From NCBI GenBank assembly GCA_037974665.1, contig CM075769.1, forward strand, positions 24,801,139 to 24,865,138: a stretch of DNA of 64,000 bases. The letters run 5' to 3'. Below the pieces are notes generated by a model. The model saw only the letters and a program-made list of their open reading frames with translations. It ran no database searches and was not told the DNA's origin. Both the position numbers and the translations under genes were made by a program. The stretch is from Ehretia macrophylla. Lineage: Eukaryota; Streptophyta; Magnoliopsida; Boraginales; Ehretiaceae. Every line of letters begins with the position of its first letter. Position 1 is the first letter of the stretch. This document shows positions 21,421-32,928 of this stretch, one piece after another.

Positions 21421-23468
21421 TGTAAGGCCAATCATGAATTTTACGTGCATTTAACTGATTTATTTATTATTTGAAGATAATATGATAATTTAGATTGTAT
21501 GTATTTAGGATTAAAGTAGTATTTCATTAAAATACTAAGAGTTAGTAGTAATTAGAAAACTAGGACATATATGCCATTATTATAATTGTGCATATATTAG
21601 TAGTGTTTTAGCATAAATGAGATATTTTACATAGCAAAAATTAAACAAGCTTCTAGAAGGAAAATATTTGGCCATATATTAAAGTAAGGAAATAAAGATA
21701 AAGAGAGAGAGAGGGGTCAGCCACACCAAAAAAAGGTGGGGGGAAAAGAAGAGAGAAATTAGGGCAAGAAAAGAATTGGTGAGAAAGAAGATGAATCTTG
21801 CATTTTAGGCCAAATTGAAGAGGAAATTGCTCAAGTCCTTGCTATTTCTTGCCATTTCTTGCTTTATCCATCTTTCTAGGTGAGGGATTCTTAAAAGTTT
21901 TAAACGTTTTAGGCTTGATTTTGGGTATGAACCCATGTATATGTGCTAATTTTGTTGATTGAGTAAGAATATCATGAATAGAAATGATTTGAGAGTAGTA
22001 TATGTGCTTTGAAGCTTGAATGAACATTAAACCTCATATGTTGGCAAAAGTGTGTTGTATGTTGAATTTGAGATTAGATGTAAGGATACTCTTTATTCTT
22101 AGCTTGGGTATGAAGTTAGATGCTACATATTTATATATATAGGATACATGATTTCATGCCTTAGGAGCAAAATCGGTTGGTGTTTGGTGTGTTGTTGTTG
22201 TTGTCCGAATTCTCCAGCGCCGGCGCCAACCTGCCGGTGACGTCCAGCCGGTGCTGTACCTGCCGATGCCGACCTTCCAGCGTGGTAGTAGCCTTTTGCC
22301 CATTCCCTTGTGTCTTGCTGGTTAACCTTGTACTATGCTTGGATTTGTCGATCTTGTGTACTTGTATTGCATTGTTAACTATGGTTAATATATTGATAAA
22401 TACTAGTTGCTAACGTTGTTGAGTTTATGTACTATTGAATACTATTGAAGTTAATTCATGGAAGTGCTTAGGTATAACGCTAATTGCTATCGAAAATGGT
22501 TAAGTGTTTAAAGGTGTATGCAAATGCTATGGTGACCTTCTTTGTCACCTATCAAATGCGCTATTGAATAGAATTGAATCATTAATCACATATTAATGGG
22601 TTTGAGGGGCAACCTACTTTGTTGTCCTCTTGAAGTGAAGTGAACTGCTAGATTAATTGATTGAATGATTGTAAGGTTGCATCTTTTTATCGAGGCATGG
22701 TAGCGTCTTGTCTCCCAAGGTAGCATCGACCTTGCCAGGCGATATCATGACTACCATGGTCTTAGTCCCTCACTCGCATGGACGGAGAGTTCCATGAGGT
22801 ATTGGGTCGTACGTCTCGGTATATATCTGGAGTGCACCTATTGGGAGTGATTAGTGGCAGAGCTCGTGATGGTGGTATAAGGTGACAACATCAATAATGG
22901 TTATCGTATCCTTTTCTTGAATGGTCATATAACTGTAATGTTTTCTTGAGTCTATTGTGTTTAAGTACTTAGTGTTTGTACATTGTTTTGAATGCATGTT
23001 TTCAACTAGATTATAGGTTAATGATTTTTTAAAACCTAGCCGTGCACCACACTCATTTAGATAGGTTAGCCTACCCCGTTTTATGAACATTTCAGGTGAG
23101 GCTGTGATTGCACCACAAGAAGAATGAATGTGAACGGTAAGCTTGTCCTGCTATGGATGTTGAACATGTTTTTTTTTTTTTTTTTTTTGTAGATTGTGTA
23201 GTTCATTTTGCGATAGAAAGACTCATTTTGCACATAAATCAAATGACAGATGATGGTCAATTGTTGAATCATAGAAAACTTGGTTACTAGATGGTGATTT
23301 ATTTTGGAAACAATATAACTATTATGCCTTATGTATAATGATATGACTCCAGGTTGTTTTGTGTAAACTCCATTAATTGTTAAATGTAGCAATGGTACAG
23401 GTGATATAATGAATTAGTACAGTCACGTTCGAACTTGGTTCCAGATGGGGTCGGGTTGTAGCGTGACA
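21421..23468 (+). repeat. 5' LTR of family D element (2048 bp)
   Basis: Starts TGTAAGGCC and ends GTAGCGTGACA, eight bases before a primer site. Features in order: donor-like CTAG|GTGAGG at 21879/21880; two CTACTTT-type hairpins, at 22539-22552 (loop CTTCTTT, GGTGAC/GTCACC) and at 22604-22630; acceptor-like TTTCAG ending 23095; then a ten-codon frame GEAVIAPQEE. The TGAGC-type hairpin is eroded here. A run of 20 T lies near 23170. Confidence 0.85.
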
Positions 23469-23476
23469 CCTTTAGG

Positions 23477-23488
23477 TGGCATCAGAGC
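23477..23488 (+). other. Primer binding site of family D element
   Basis: TGGCATCAGAGC, one base different from the standard tRNA-Met complement TGGTATCAGAGC, eight bases after the LTR end. The following leader to 23688 is non-coding. Confidence 0.8.
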
Positions 23489-23688
23489 TTAGCTAGTATA
23501 AGCCGGGATAAGACCCTCGGTCTGTGGGGTAGAGGTCTTAGTGTGAAAATATCTTTGAATAAATGTGTGCATACATAACGTGTTAATTGTACATTATGTG
23601 ATAATTGTGCATTATGTGATACTTGCTTCTTGTGTGATATAATTTGCATATATGATATAACTCGTGAGTGACCTTTTAGTGACTAAAG

Positions 23689-25802
23689 ATGGCTGAAAGA
23701 GCTCCTAGAACCAGAGGTAGACCTCGTAGGGATGTTGATCCGCAGGGAATTGGGGAAGCAAATCAGACACCTATGGGAGAGCGGGTTCTGGATAGAGTAG
23801 CTGCTACTATGGGTAGGATGACTCGGATATTGGAGCATCAGGCTAAGCATGAGTCCAATAATCTTGGGAACAACAACAACAGTAACAACAATAACAACAA
23901 TAATGGGAATGGGAATAGATGTGACAATATGTTAGAGCGATTTCTAAAATATTGGCCACCGAGATTCTAGAGGGAACCTAATGATGAAAAAACCGAAGGA
24001 TGGCTAGAAATAATTGAAAATATTTATGATGCACTTGAGTACACCGATGAGAAAAATATTACCTTTGTTGTGTTCTTGCTCGATGGAGATGCTAGATATT
24101 GGTGGAAGATTGTGAAATGGCAATGGGAATACTAGCATACTCCGTATTTGTGGGCTAACTTTGTGAAGGAATTCAAGAACAATTATATTTCAGAGATTGC
24201 TCAGGAGAGACGAGAGAAAGAATTCATGTCCTTTAAGCAAGGCAATTTGACTGTTGTACAATATAAGGCCCGGTTTAACAAGCTGTCACATTATGCTCCT
24301 GAAATGGTACAATCCACTGGAAAGAGAATTCGGAAATTCATCAGAGGTTTGAGGTCATAAATCCAAGATAGCTTGGCTCCCTTCCATGTTTCTACCTATA
24401 GTGAAGCCTTTAATGCTGCAACTAGAGTTGAGAAAAGAAAGAATGAGGTAAGGGCATAATCGAGTCAGTCGAGCAAGAGGCCTTTGCAGCCCCAAGGCCA
24501 GCAAAGATCTTTCCAGCCTCAGAGTAAGCAGAAACAGAGTCAAAGTCAGAGTTAGAATAGGCCAACTATTGTGAGATCTTAGTAGGGTAGTTCAACTACT
24601 TCCTCAGCTCAAGCCTTTTTTGGAAATAGTGTTGCTAATCAAGTTCAACATTGTACCTTCTGTAAGGGCCATTATGCAGCTAATTGTTGGAAAAAATCTG
24701 GGAGGTGTTCAGGTTGTGGTAGTGATCAACATAAGGTAAAAATTTATTCGGAATGGTAGAATGTTCAAGGGCATACTTCAAGCAAAGACACCCAGAGTAG
24801 ATCTATAGGTAGTATTCCTACACAATGTGTACAGACCAGAGTCTATGCAATTAACCAACAGGAGTTGCCAGATGCAACAGTAGTGGTTGAAGGTACCTTT
24901 TTAATTTTAAATCAGTTTGTTAAAGTATTAATTGACCCCAGTGCCACCCTTTCTTTTATTACACCCCCTTGTGTGCAACATGTTAATATGAAAATTGAGA
25001 AATTGCCTTATAAAATTGAAGTTAACACCCCCATGGGCACTAAATTTGTCACTGAGTTAGTATGTAAAGAATGTGAAATTCAGATTAAGGGCCAAGAGTT
25101 TTCCCCTGACCTCATTTTACTCTCTATCTAAGATTATGAAATTATTTTGGGTATGAATTGACTTGCAAAATATCATGCACAATTAGATTGTAAAACCAAG
25201 ATTGTAAAATTTCAGATACCAGGCCGACCAATAGTAGAAGAAGCGGGGAATCGTGATTCTTTTGGGGTTTCTCTTATTTCTTCAACCAAAGCTGTCTAGC
25301 TTTTATGGAAGGGGTGTGGTGGATATTTTGCTTATTTGATTAATAAGCCATTTGACATGTTGAAATTAGAGGAATTTCCGGTGGTTAGGGAATATCGAGA
25401 TGTATTCTTAGAAGAATTGCCAGGGTTACCACCCGAAAGAGAAATAGAATTTGTGATTGATGTGTTACTAGGGACATTACCTATTTCTAAAGCACCATAT
25501 TGTATGACACCCACAGAACTTCAAGAGTTAAAAGCACAGCTACAAGGATTGTTGGATAAAGGTTTTATTCAACCGAGTTCATCTCCGTGGGGAGCAACCG
25601 TGTTGTTTGTAAAGAAGAAAGATCATACTTTACGGTTGTGTATTGATTATCGGGGGTTGAATCAGGCAACAGTTAAAAATAAATATCTTTTACCACTTAT
25701 TGATGAGTTGTTTGACCAATTGTAGGGGGCTAAGATCTATTCCAAGTTTGATTTGAGGTAAGGGTATTATCAACTTCTCATTCACAAGGAAGATGTACCA
25801 AA
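23689..25802 (+). pseudogene. Dead gag-protease-RT of family D element
   Basis: The frame opens with MAERAPRTRGRPRR at 23689 and can be followed through Gag, a zinc-knuckle region (about 24650-24760), protease and the RT N-terminus. It is broken by many stops, such as TAG at 23968, 24133 and 25723, TAA at 24358, and TGA replacing the Trp of the MDWL motif near 25159. The first zinc knuckle has lost two residues (CX2CX2H), and the protease motif reads DPSA instead of DSGA. RT shows the SPWGA and CIDYRGLNQ motifs, then ends after DVPK near 25802. Most stops are explained by C-to-T changes (CAG, CAA or TGG ancestors). It cannot encode working proteins. Confidence 0.9.
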
Positions 25803-27956
25803 AATTGCATGTGTTGTGCATATGAGTTTGACTAGTTAGGATATGCGTATGCAATAGAGAATACATGTCGTCGCGTGATGGAATAATCGCTCCCTTGTGA
25901 TTATCCAGTAAATCGTCCTAATCTAAGTTCAGTGAATGTACTATAGGAGTATGTCTGATATTTGGCTTGTGGATCACTCCTTATATCAAGTGTTACTTAT
26001 CCAGTTGATGGTTACTTAAAGGATTTAGATGTCTGAAGAAGAAGATGCGATCAAAGAAAGAGATAGTACTTGTAAAGTCATTCTTGATTGTGAGTGTTAC
26101 ATGGAAGGGTATTTTGGTTATTTAACTTAGTGGGTTGTAGACAAAGGTCATACTTAGTATGACGAGCTTCTGTATTTAGTAGTAAACATCTTGGAGTGAA
26201 GCCGTGACTTTTTAGTGAAATAAGTCAGGTTGAAAAGCCTAAATGTGCTATGGGGTTAGTAGGGGCATTTTGGTATTTTCAGTTGTCAAGTTGTTTATGT
26301 CTTTTGATCCCTTTTCTAGCCTATTTCCTTGTGGATATATGTTAAAGTTTTCTAGATATTTATTGTATTTGGAGTTGCTAAATTAAAGTGTCTAATTAAC
26401 ACTTAGTATCCTATTTGAGAGTATTTCCTATTTTGGATTAGTTGTGAATAATGTGGAAACTAAAAATTAATTAATTAGCAAAATAATACATGAAATAAGC
26501 ACTTGGGCCGAGATTGGCGCCTAGCCTACCTAGGCTAGGTCCACACGTGTGATTGAGATAGGATGGAAGAGTTAGTAGTTTTATTTGTTATGCTATTGGG
26601 ATAACCAAGTCCAAAGGTGCATAGGATTGGCTTATAGGCTAAGAATCCAAATCATATTTCTCTTAGGATTAACTATTAAGGCTATTCCATTTCTATAAAT
26701 AGAGCTCTTCCTCTACCTCCATAATTGCACCTCTCCCACACAAGAAAATGGAAAAAAAAAACTCTATCTCTCTATCTAGCTCACACGTGTAGTAGTAGGA
26801 AAATAACAAGGGAAGAACTCCACCATTCTTCATCATCCAAGAGAAGGAAGAAGGTCAAAGAGGAGAAGATCAAAAGTTTCTTCAAGGCTTCTAGGCGTGT
26901 AGATCTCCAAGTTGCAAGAAGGTGTTCAAGTTTTGTGTTTTTCGTTAAGATGCTTAAGCTAACGAATCAAGGTAACAAAACTATCTCTTACTAGAATTTA
27001 TTCTTAATAAATTGTCCATACACATGTTCTTATTGTTCTTGCAATATTTCAACTTAGAACTTGTGGTTTGATCCTAGATTTGCATGCTATCAAGTTTCCG
27101 TTGCGTTTATATGTTTTAAATTTTCAAAATACCATAGTATATCTAGGTAACATGCACCTTCACTCAAAACTTTATTTTGGATTTTCTTCCTCACCCCAGC
27201 CATAAGAATGGATAGACTCATTTTAAGAGTCTAATTCTGTACCCAACCTTACTATTATCCTGAAAGAAAAAATGAAAAAGAATTAAGGAGCAGGGACGTT
27301 CCTTGTAGGTGGTTGGTATGATCAATCTGAGGACTTAAAGACAACTGTTTGATCTTTCTCGAGTTGAACACTAAAGTTGCGGTGAAAAGAGAGAATTCTT
27401 AAGAGGGATTTGCTAAAAAATGAATGAGAATGAGTTGGTAGTCTATTTATAGGTGAGCACCAAGGGAATCCTAGTATATGGACCAATCATGGATTCAGGA
27501 AACAAAACATTGTGTCAATTGACATAGCACGACAGTCGAGGTGTTAGTAACGATTATTTCCCAAACGGCCAAATTCTACAACATAGGTCGGCTTGGATAG
27601 CAACTCTTTGGACCTCAAGTGAGCTCCAAGAAATTGAGAGGATAAGTGATATGGGTGAATTGCCGACCCTCGATACCATTCCCGACTCGTGCATTAAGAT
27701 CATTAGGACCTGAACCATAGACATAACATGACATAATATCCTAAGTTTGAGCCATAGCTTCCTCAGGACCTACATATATCTGACCTATTTCAACTAACTT
27801 ATGGTGACGTATCCTACTAAGAAATTTACCCAGATTTGTGGGGACCAGGACATATCTTAAAAGATCCCCTACCTAGTAGTATAAACAACTCAGGAATAAT
27901 AGTAAAAGATAACTTATTTTTTTGGCCAAAATAGTTATACATATATCTTTCAATAC
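25803..27956. other. Unclassified sequence, possible Copia-like LTR
   Basis: No supported gene. A TATAAATAG box at 26693-26701 is followed by an exon-like leader and a donor-like CAAG|GTAAC near 26971; the region to about 27130 resembles the 3' half of a plant Copia LTR. I found no matching second LTR or primer site. From 27140 to 27956 nothing is recognisable. Confidence 0.35.
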
Positions 27957-30100
27957 TGTTCTGGTTAGACTTAGTACCCTAAGAGCTAAATTAATTATAA
28001 TTTTAGGACATGAATTTTGTATTATATTTATTAATGGGCAATTTATTTAAATGTTGATCAATGTGTTAATTAATTTTAAAAAAAATTCTAAGAATTTAAT
28101 TTATAGATCTTATTCTTAAGAGGTTAAAAATATGAGTGACAAGGTCTATTGCAAATAATATATTCTATAATTAGTCTCTCATCATAGGATGGATTAATTG
28201 GGCGTTAATTTATCTGAATAGCTTCGTATACAATCTACTACCTGAATTAATATAAGATATTAATCAGGGCAATGGGTCTAATGTTGCATTAGTAGATATA
28301 TAAGTAATTGTTGAGAACAAGTCACTGGACATGACCGATTTTATATAACAAATTACATAGATAGTCCATAATTTGTTATATATTATATAATTATATAATT
28401 AACCCTTAGACTTGAGACACCATGGTTATCTTGTGTATGGGATGCCAAGATTTGCTAGTACGTAAAACTCGATTCTAATCATAGATTGGATCACGTGCCC
28501 AGTGATCGCAGTACATTCCTACAAAGGAATATGTGTGTGTGCAATTAGAATTCATCAATTAGAAGTCCCATGCAATCTAATTGATTGAGTAACTTGAAAT
28601 CCTTGGCCGAGGTTGAATCGTGAAAGTCATTCAAGGATTCATTGAAGTATTACTTAATTAATTACATTTGGTGATATGATTAAGATAGTAAGGTTGACGT
28701 CCCTATCTATGACTCTCACTTAATCAGGATAGTTGAGATGAAAGAGATTAATTCTACGGCAGTTATATATTTAAAGGATTTGTGCAATTTTATTTCATCG
28801 TTAATTGGGGAGTTGTGACATAATATTAGATGTCATTCACGACTTGTGAAAATTAATTAGAATGGTTTTAGTTATAATATTAATTGAATTAATATTTTCC
28901 ACTGCCAATTAATTATGAATCTGAGAGGTCATACACAAAAAGGGATTCAGAATTAATCAGTAGTAGAAATAAATTAAATATTGAACGTCTAATATTTAAT
29001 TAGATTTAAAACTAGACTTGTTGGAGTTTTACTCAACCTAGTTTTCTAGTCTAAGTCCAAAGTTTAGGTTTGGCCCAAAAAGATAGTCATGAAATTTACA
29101 AGTTTCTTATAAATAGGAAACTATATAAGACAATTCTGATAACACAAATTCTGTTTTTCATAGTTTATAATATTTCTCCTAAAATTCTAGTAGGGTTTTT
29201 ATTGATTACTCTCTGGGATCGCGTGTAGATATTGTCGGAAGCTTCACGTGTGGCAAGCTTGAATTGTATCAATCTCTACATAATATTCGGCATCACTAAG
29301 GTAATACTAGTAACCCTCTTTATATATAAGTTAGGAAAAAAAATCACATTTAGTCCTTATTGTTTCAAAAAAAAAAAGTTTCAATTTAGTTTTTATTGTT
29401 TAAAATTTCATAATTTCGTTCCTTTTGTTTTTCCAAAAGTCTCAATTTAGTCACTATTATTTAAAATTTCTCAATCATCCCTATTATTTTTCCAAAAGTT
29501 TCAATTCCGTCCTTATTATTTTCTAAAAGTTTAAATTTCATCCCTATTATTTTTTTAGAAGTTTCAATTGCATCCCTATTATTTTTTTAAAATTTCAAAT
29601 TCATCCATATTGTTGAAGGAGTATATTAATTTTTTTTTAGAACAATAGAGATAAATTTGAATTTTTTTTTGAAAATAATAGGGACTAAATTGATTAATTT
29701 TGAATAATATGGTCGAATTTAAAACTTAAGAAAAATAATAGAGGCGAAATTGAAACTTTTTAAAAATAATAGGGATAAAATTGAAACTTTTGAGAAAATA
29801 ATAGAGATTAAATTGAGAAATTTTAAATAATAAGGACCAAATTAAAATATTCTTTGAAACAATATGGACTAAATGTGACATTTTTCCTATAAGTTATGTG
29901 ATGATTTATATGTATTGTGTTTAATAGCAGTGTAATTAGCCATAAAAAATACAAGATATTATTTCCACTGCATAAATTATAAATTTTAGAATATTACATA
30001 TGTTTCTTTCAATTCTTACTTTAGTGTTCAATATTCATAAGTAATTTGATCGTTGAAGAAAATCTTATAGTTTCTTTGTCTTTTATAGGTAACGAGCTTG
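27957..30100 (+). repeat. Probable Copia-like LTR region with leader intron
   Basis: Begins TGTTCTGGTTAGAC at 27957. It shares style and short motifs (for example AGACTTGAGA) with the LTR at 35862. It has a TATA-like TATAAATAGG near 29109, a donor-like CTAAG|GTAATA at 29299 and an acceptor-like TTTTATAG near 30089. A Mutator foldback element sits between the last two. No coding frame; boundaries are approximate. Confidence 0.4.
29334..29887. mobile_element. Mutator-type foldback MITE (554 bp)
   Basis: Starts GGAAAAA and ends TTTTTCC, with long inverted repeats: TCACATTTAGTCC near the left end and GGACTAAATGTGA near the right. It is flanked by a perfect 9-bp direct repeat TATAAGTTA (29325-29333 and 29888-29896), the duplication size of Mutator-like transposons. 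The arms are built from about ten degenerate units of roughly 30 bp (TTTCAATT..ATCCCTATTATTTTT), inverted near 29620. No transposase. Confidence 0.88.
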
Positions 30101-31740
30101 GATCGGACAAAACAGATTTCTATCCCTTAACGGTTAGTTTTCGGACAGTGGAAGCCTTGGGAAAAATAAAAAATAAAAAGTGACAGTGGAAGTTGTCGAC
30201 AGGCCACGTCGAGGGACAAAAAAAATATATATATAACATCCAACGTGCCATAGACAGCCTTGGAAAGTCCTTCCTAATTTTAGTAAAGTAAAAGGAGAAA
30301 GTATCATGTGGATAAAATATTGTATCATGGCCAGAAGGCAACAAGCGGGCCATTGTCAGTTTATTGCACGTGCAAATAACGAATTCATGTCCTAGTCTCG
30401 CAAATCGACTGATCTGTCTGAACAACGCCGCATCAAAATCTTGTAGGGTCAAATTCCGAATAAAAAAAAGAGACACACGTCTATATTCATTCGTGGATCT
30501 GCTTTGCATAAATGGAAGCTGCATATGGACCCACCTCACCAAGAAAGATGTTGGACCACCCCGATATTATTCTTGATTTTGACAACGAACAATTAATAGC
30601 TCTTGTAAAACCTATATATTATTTTATTCCATGTATGACATGTGTAATAAGTGTCAAATTAGCCACACATTCTTGAACTTCGAATAACAGTGCTATGACC
30701 CAAAAAATAATAATAATAATAACTGTGCTAATAGGATGTCCAAAAAGCAGAAAACGAAAAAGTGAGTACGTCTATATTTAGGAGAAGAACCAAAAATTCT
30801 GGTAAGTAGGGATTAAAATTTATAATTTTTTAATTATATAATTTTTTTTTAATGAGAGTTAATTAATTTTTTTAATTAAAAATATATAAATTTTTAATTT
30901 TTAAAAAAATATATATATAATTTTTAACATTTTTATAAGTCAGTAAGGATTAAAATCTATAATTTTTAAACTAAACGAGTACTTTTATTTTTTTACTGAG
31001 AACTAATTAATTTTTTTAATTAAAAATTCATAGATATCTAATTTTAAAAAAAATACATAAAAATTTTAATATTTTTATAAGGTAATAAAAGACTATAACC
31101 TCTACTATACCTTTACGTGTCTCCTTGCTGTCTCCACTAACCCTTACATGCCTCCGCGGCCCCTGCCTATATTTCTCCACATTGATCTATTTAGACGGAA
31201 TCCCATGGTGCATGGCTGAACTGTAGGGCTAGGCTAGGTTTCACAAAGAAAAATATTAAAGCTTGTAAATGCAATATTTTCTTTGAGGAAGCGATAATTT
31301 ATGCAACAATCCACATGTAGTGAAAAATAATCTAATATATATTAGAAACTACGAGTAAAATATTAGTGCAATAATCCACGTGTAGTGAAAAGAAATAGCA
31401 ACATTCTCCTTCACTTGGATCTTATTTTCTAACATCCTTAGGCTCGGGGGCTTATTCAATTTGATATCAGTAGGTGTATGTAATTTTTACTGACCCCATA
31501 AAATTATTTAAATATTTATATTTTAAAAAATTAATTTACCTCCACTAAAAAAAAATATGTATTTGTATTTGTTGCAAAATGATGTGTTGTAACCTCCTCA
31601 GGAAAAAAAATTCTAAAATTAACCTTGCTTAACCTTCATCGCTAGGTTAAGACTTCATTGCTGGTAAATATCTTCACTCTACACAACTGGTTAACAAAAG
31701 AACATATCAAGAGCCTCTAAAAGTTTCATAACAAGTTTAA
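30101..31740. other. No gene or element recognised
   Basis: Low-complexity, AT-rich sequence. A 140-codon minus-strand open frame at 30120-30542 has no recognisable domain. A degenerate tandem duplication lies at 30795-31085. This is one of the few stretches not assignable to an LTR retrotransposon. Confidence 0.5.
30795..31085. repeat. Degenerate 145-bp tandem duplication
   Basis: Two consecutive units (about 30795-30940 and 30945-31085) share AAGGATTAAAATYTATAATTTTT, GAGARYTAATTAATTTTTTT and AACATTTTTATAAG-like blocks in the same order. AT-rich; function unknown. Confidence 0.5.
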
Positions 31741-31741
31741 G

Positions 31742-32085
31742 GTTTGTTTGGCTTAACTGAAAAGTTTTAGTTGTTGAACTGTACAACTTTCGCAAAAAAG
31801 CTTTAGTTGAAAGTATTGTTGAGCAAAAACCATTGACTGCTTGACGTTATCATATCATAAGTATTGTTCACTATCTGTCCTTAAGGGCAAACATGTGAAT
31901 TCTCACAAACTTTGAGGGTAATCTTAGGCTTACAAAAATATGGAGGGATATTTTTGAAAAAAAAAATTTCCACCTTATGTAAAAATAACTTTGTGAAAGC
32001 CATTTTTTCGAAATCTCCAATTTGAAACTTTTTATTTTTTAGCTTTGGTTTTATCTAAAAGTCTTTTTCAAAAAGTAAGTCAAAC
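31742..32085. mobile_element. Possible MITE with TTTGTTTG ends
   Basis: GGTTTGTTTGGCTTA at the left and TAAGTCAAACAAAT at the right form an imperfect inverted repeat, in a non-coding AT-rich body, like many plant MITEs. I found no clean target-site duplication, so this is tentative. Confidence 0.3.
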
Positions 32086-32158
32086 AAATTAACTTGAACT
32101 TCTAAACTCACAAGAAGTGTTTTTAAGAGTTTAAAAATTGGGCCAAAAGGGCCAAACA

Positions 32159-32693
32159 TGTTGGTTTTTTGCTCAAGTCCAAGCCTAAGATGAGGTTGAA
32201 GACTAGTAGAAGTTCAATTTAATGAGAGTAGACGTAGGAGTCCTAATCTTAGTGGAGATAGATTTTGATTCTTATAAATAAGACTTTTTAGCTTGTAATT
32301 TCTTGCCATAAAAGCCATACCCTATAGGGCATATGGGAAGGTGAGCGGAGTGGGTGTTTTTTGTTATTTTGTCAAATAGAAGACGAGTGAAGAGAGTTTA
32401 GACTTTAGCCATATATAAAGTCTTGTGAGTGAGGGTTTAGGCTTTTCTATGCATAAAGTCATATGTAAGTGAGAGAGAGGATTTAGATATTTGTCTGTGC
32501 AAAAGATCTATTGCATGAGGATTTGGATCATTATTCGTGCAAAAGATCTATTGCATGTAACTATTATTGTTCAATAGTAGATTTTCCAATTCCTTAGGTT
32601 GAAGATGTAGGCAAAGGGTTAAACTACGTTAAAAATATTGTATTAATTTTTTCCTTATTCCATGCATGTATGTGCACGATCCAATTCCTAACA
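32159..32693 (+). repeat. Short Copia-like 5' LTR (535 bp)
   Basis: Begins TGTTGG and ends CCTAACA, with a TATAAATAAG box near 32275. A decayed tRNA-Met primer site follows three bases later, so this is the 5' LTR of a plus-strand element. Confidence 0.6.
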
Positions 32694-32696
32694 TAG

Positions 32697-32710
32697 TGAT
32701 ATTAAAGTCC
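32697..32710 (+). other. Decayed primer binding site
   Basis: TGATATTAAAGTCC aligns with the expected TGGTATCAGAGCC-type site and differs only by G-to-A and C-to-T changes, the pattern left by methylated-cytosine deamination. Confidence 0.5.
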
Positions 32711-32928
32711 AAGCTCGACACTGGGCATGATGAGGTAAATAGGATGCACCAGGGAGATCTTCTTGTGCTAAGGAACACGCTATTACTATGTTGAAGGACA
32801 CAATTTTTTAGGAAAAGACAAATATGTAGAATAGTAGAAAAGATAATGTCATCATTGAGAGCTGCTGACATCATCATTGAGAGATACTGACATCATCATG
32901 GAAAAGTGGTTGCTTGAAAGAGTTATCG
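32711..32928 (+). other. Interior of the short-LTR element, left part
   Basis: Non-coding, with a repeated GACATCATCATTGAGAG motif. It is interrupted by a solo gypsy LTR and resumes at 34884. Confidence 0.45.

Larger units (their letters stand above)
21421..25802 (+). mobile_element. Truncated gypsy element, family D
   Basis: 5' LTR (21421-23468), primer site (23477-23488), leader and a decayed gag-pro-RT frame (23689-25802). Homology stops abruptly after the DVPK motif of RT, before the catalytic FIDD box; RNase H, integrase and the 3' LTR are missing. Orientation is plus, opposite to the intact element. Confidence 0.88.

Noticed and set aside
30120-30542. 140-codon minus-strand open frame
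   Set aside because: No domain, no clear codon signal and two competing frames over the same stretch; it could be chance.
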